From SG8-41 sp035620515 (GTDB lineage: Bacteria; Pseudomonadota; Gammaproteobacteria; Burkholderiales; SG8-41): a stretch of 6,014 nt of DNA. A program made the translations under genes and the position numbers. The notes below the pieces were generated by a model. That model was not told the DNA's origin. It made no database searches and saw nothing but the letters and a program-made list of their open reading frames with translations. Below, piece after piece: positions 5,052-6,014 of the stretch. Where the stretch lies: positions 1 through 6,014 of the forward strand of contig DASPGR010000190.1 in the NCBI GenBank assembly GCA_035620515.1. Direction: 5' to 3'. The first letter of the stretch is position 1. Every line of letters begins with the position of its first letter.

Positions 5052-6014
5052 GTGGCGACTCCGGCAAGCGGCCCCGGGGCCGGCGCTTCTCATCCGGCAA
5101 CCACTCCGGCCGCAACCGGGTCCGGTGACCTCGGCGCGCCGCTCTATATCGCGTGGCAGGTCACCAACGAATGCAACCTCGCCTGCCTGCACTGCATCGA
5201 GGAAAGCGGCCCCGGCAAGGCGTTTCCCGACGAGCTCTCCGACGAGCAGGTATTCAGCTTCCTCGAGCAGGCAATGGACCTCGAGATCCCCTATCTCTCG
5301 TTTTCAGGCGGCGAGCCGATGGTCCACCCCCGCTTCTTCGACATGGTCGCGTTTGTCTGCGCACGCAATGGCGAGTTGAAGATCGAGACCAACGGCCATT
5401 ACCTCGGCCCGGAGAACTGCGCCCGCCTGAAGAGCCTCGGCGTGAAGGCGGTGCAGGTGAGTCTCGACGGGGCCACGCGCGAGACGTTCAATCGCATGCG
5501 CGTGCGCGGGGACTTCGACCAGGCCGTGGAAGGCGTGCGTAATCTCCGCGCCGCGGGCGTCCCGATCGAGATCAATTACTCGCCCACGCGCTTCAATGCG
5601 CACGAGATCGGCGCGGCGGTGGATCTCGCCGCGGAGCTCGGCGCTTACTCCTTTTATACCGGGCGCACGATGTATACCGGCAACGCGGTCAAGACCTGGC
5701 ACCGGATGGCACCCTCGGAGGCGCAATACGACGAGTATTTCGCGGTGCTCCACCGCAAGACCCAGGAATACCGCGGCCGCATGCGGGTTCACTTCCACGA
5801 GATGGGGCTGCTCGAGGAGCTGCGCTACCGCCTGCATCATCCCGCCGCGCTCCTGATCGTGCTCCCCAACGGGCTCGTCAAGCTCATCAACGCCCTGCCC
5901 TTCGTGTGCGGCGACCTGCGAAAACAGACGCTCGGCGAGATCTGGGCCCGGTTCCAGAGCGCATGGCAGGATCCGCGCGTCGCGAAATTCGTCGAGGACC
6001 TCGCCGATGATCCG
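5052..6014 (+). CDS. Radical SAM enzyme, peptide-maturase type (3' end outside window)
   Basis: The 321 visible codons stay open to the window edge. After a low-complexity Ala/Gly/Pro/Thr leader (about 1-28) comes a classical radical SAM core: CNLACLHC (C41, C45, C48) binds the [4Fe-4S] cluster, SFSGGEP (83-89) contacts the methionine moiety of SAM, and ETNG (112-115) and SLDG (137-140) are later core strands. The tail around 267-300 (LPNGLVKL, then CGDLRKQTLGEIW) resembles the start of the SPASM/twitch region seen in PqqE, MftC and NirJ-like enzymes. However, between residue 123 and the window end C286 is the only cysteine, so the usual first auxiliary-cluster pair is missing. The GTG start is supported by GGAGGA 8 bases upstream. 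Adjacency to a PqqD-like protein suggests modification of a ribosomal peptide, for example a carbon-carbon or thioether crosslink, or a peptide-derived cofactor. Which reaction it performs cannot be read from the sequence. Confidence 0.88.
   Translation, partial: MATPASGPGAGASHPATTPAATGSGDLGAPLYIAWQVTNECNLACLHCIEESGPGKAFPDELSDEQVFSFLEQAMDLEIPYLSFSGGEPMVHPRFFDMVAFVCARNGELKIETNGHYLGPENCARLKSLGVKAVQVSLDGATRETFNRMRVRGDFDQAVEGVRNLRAAGVPIEINYSPTRFNAHEIGAAVDLAAELGAYSFYTGRTMYTGNAVKTWHRMAPSEAQYDEYFAVLHRKTQEYRGRMRVHFHEMGLLEELRYRLHHPAALLIVLPNGLVKLINALPFVCGDLRKQTLGEIWARFQSAWQDPRVAKFVEDLADDP

Overview
The window looks like part of a GC-rich proteobacterial chromosome, probably a betaproteobacterium or a close relative. 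The grounds are the base composition, an Escherichia-type fumarate reductase, a class I fumarase of about 505 residues, and a dRS3-like palindrome. The genus cannot be fixed from this stretch. Five protein-coding genes fill the window. The two outermost run off its ends, no non-coding stretch exceeds 140 bp, and I see no RNA gene, insertion sequence or CRISPR array.

Left two-thirds (1-4060, minus strand): a compact operon, read right to left, of a class I [4Fe-4S] fumarase, then frdA, then frdB. The membrane-anchor genes frdC and frdD would be expected beyond position 1. The gaps are only 9-10 bp, and each downstream Shine-Dalgarno site overlaps the preceding stop codon. Together the enzymes convert malate to fumarate and reduce fumarate with quinol, the terminal module of anaerobic fumarate respiration or of a reductive TCA branch.

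Control region (4061-4196): a 136-bp divergent intergenic region with a perfect FNR-type palindrome, TTGATGTAGATCAA, at 4121-4134. It is suitably placed to serve promoters in both directions, which predicts oxygen-dependent control of the fumarase/frd operon and probably of the rightward genes.

Right third (4197-6014, plus strand): first a 172-residue stand-alone cyclic-nucleotide-binding-fold protein that lacks the DNA-binding domain of CRP/FNR regulators. Next comes an 80-bp gap holding a hairpin repeat and a perfect TATAAT. Then follow a PqqD-like peptide chaperone of 83 residues and, 4 bp downstream, a radical SAM enzyme with an incomplete SPASM-like tail, cut by the window end. The PqqD/radical SAM pair resembles peptide-modifying (RiPP or peptide-derived cofactor) systems. 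No convincing precursor peptide is visible, so its product is unknown. This pair, placed behind an FNR-controlled divergent promoter next to fumarate respiration genes, is the most likely undescribed system in the window.
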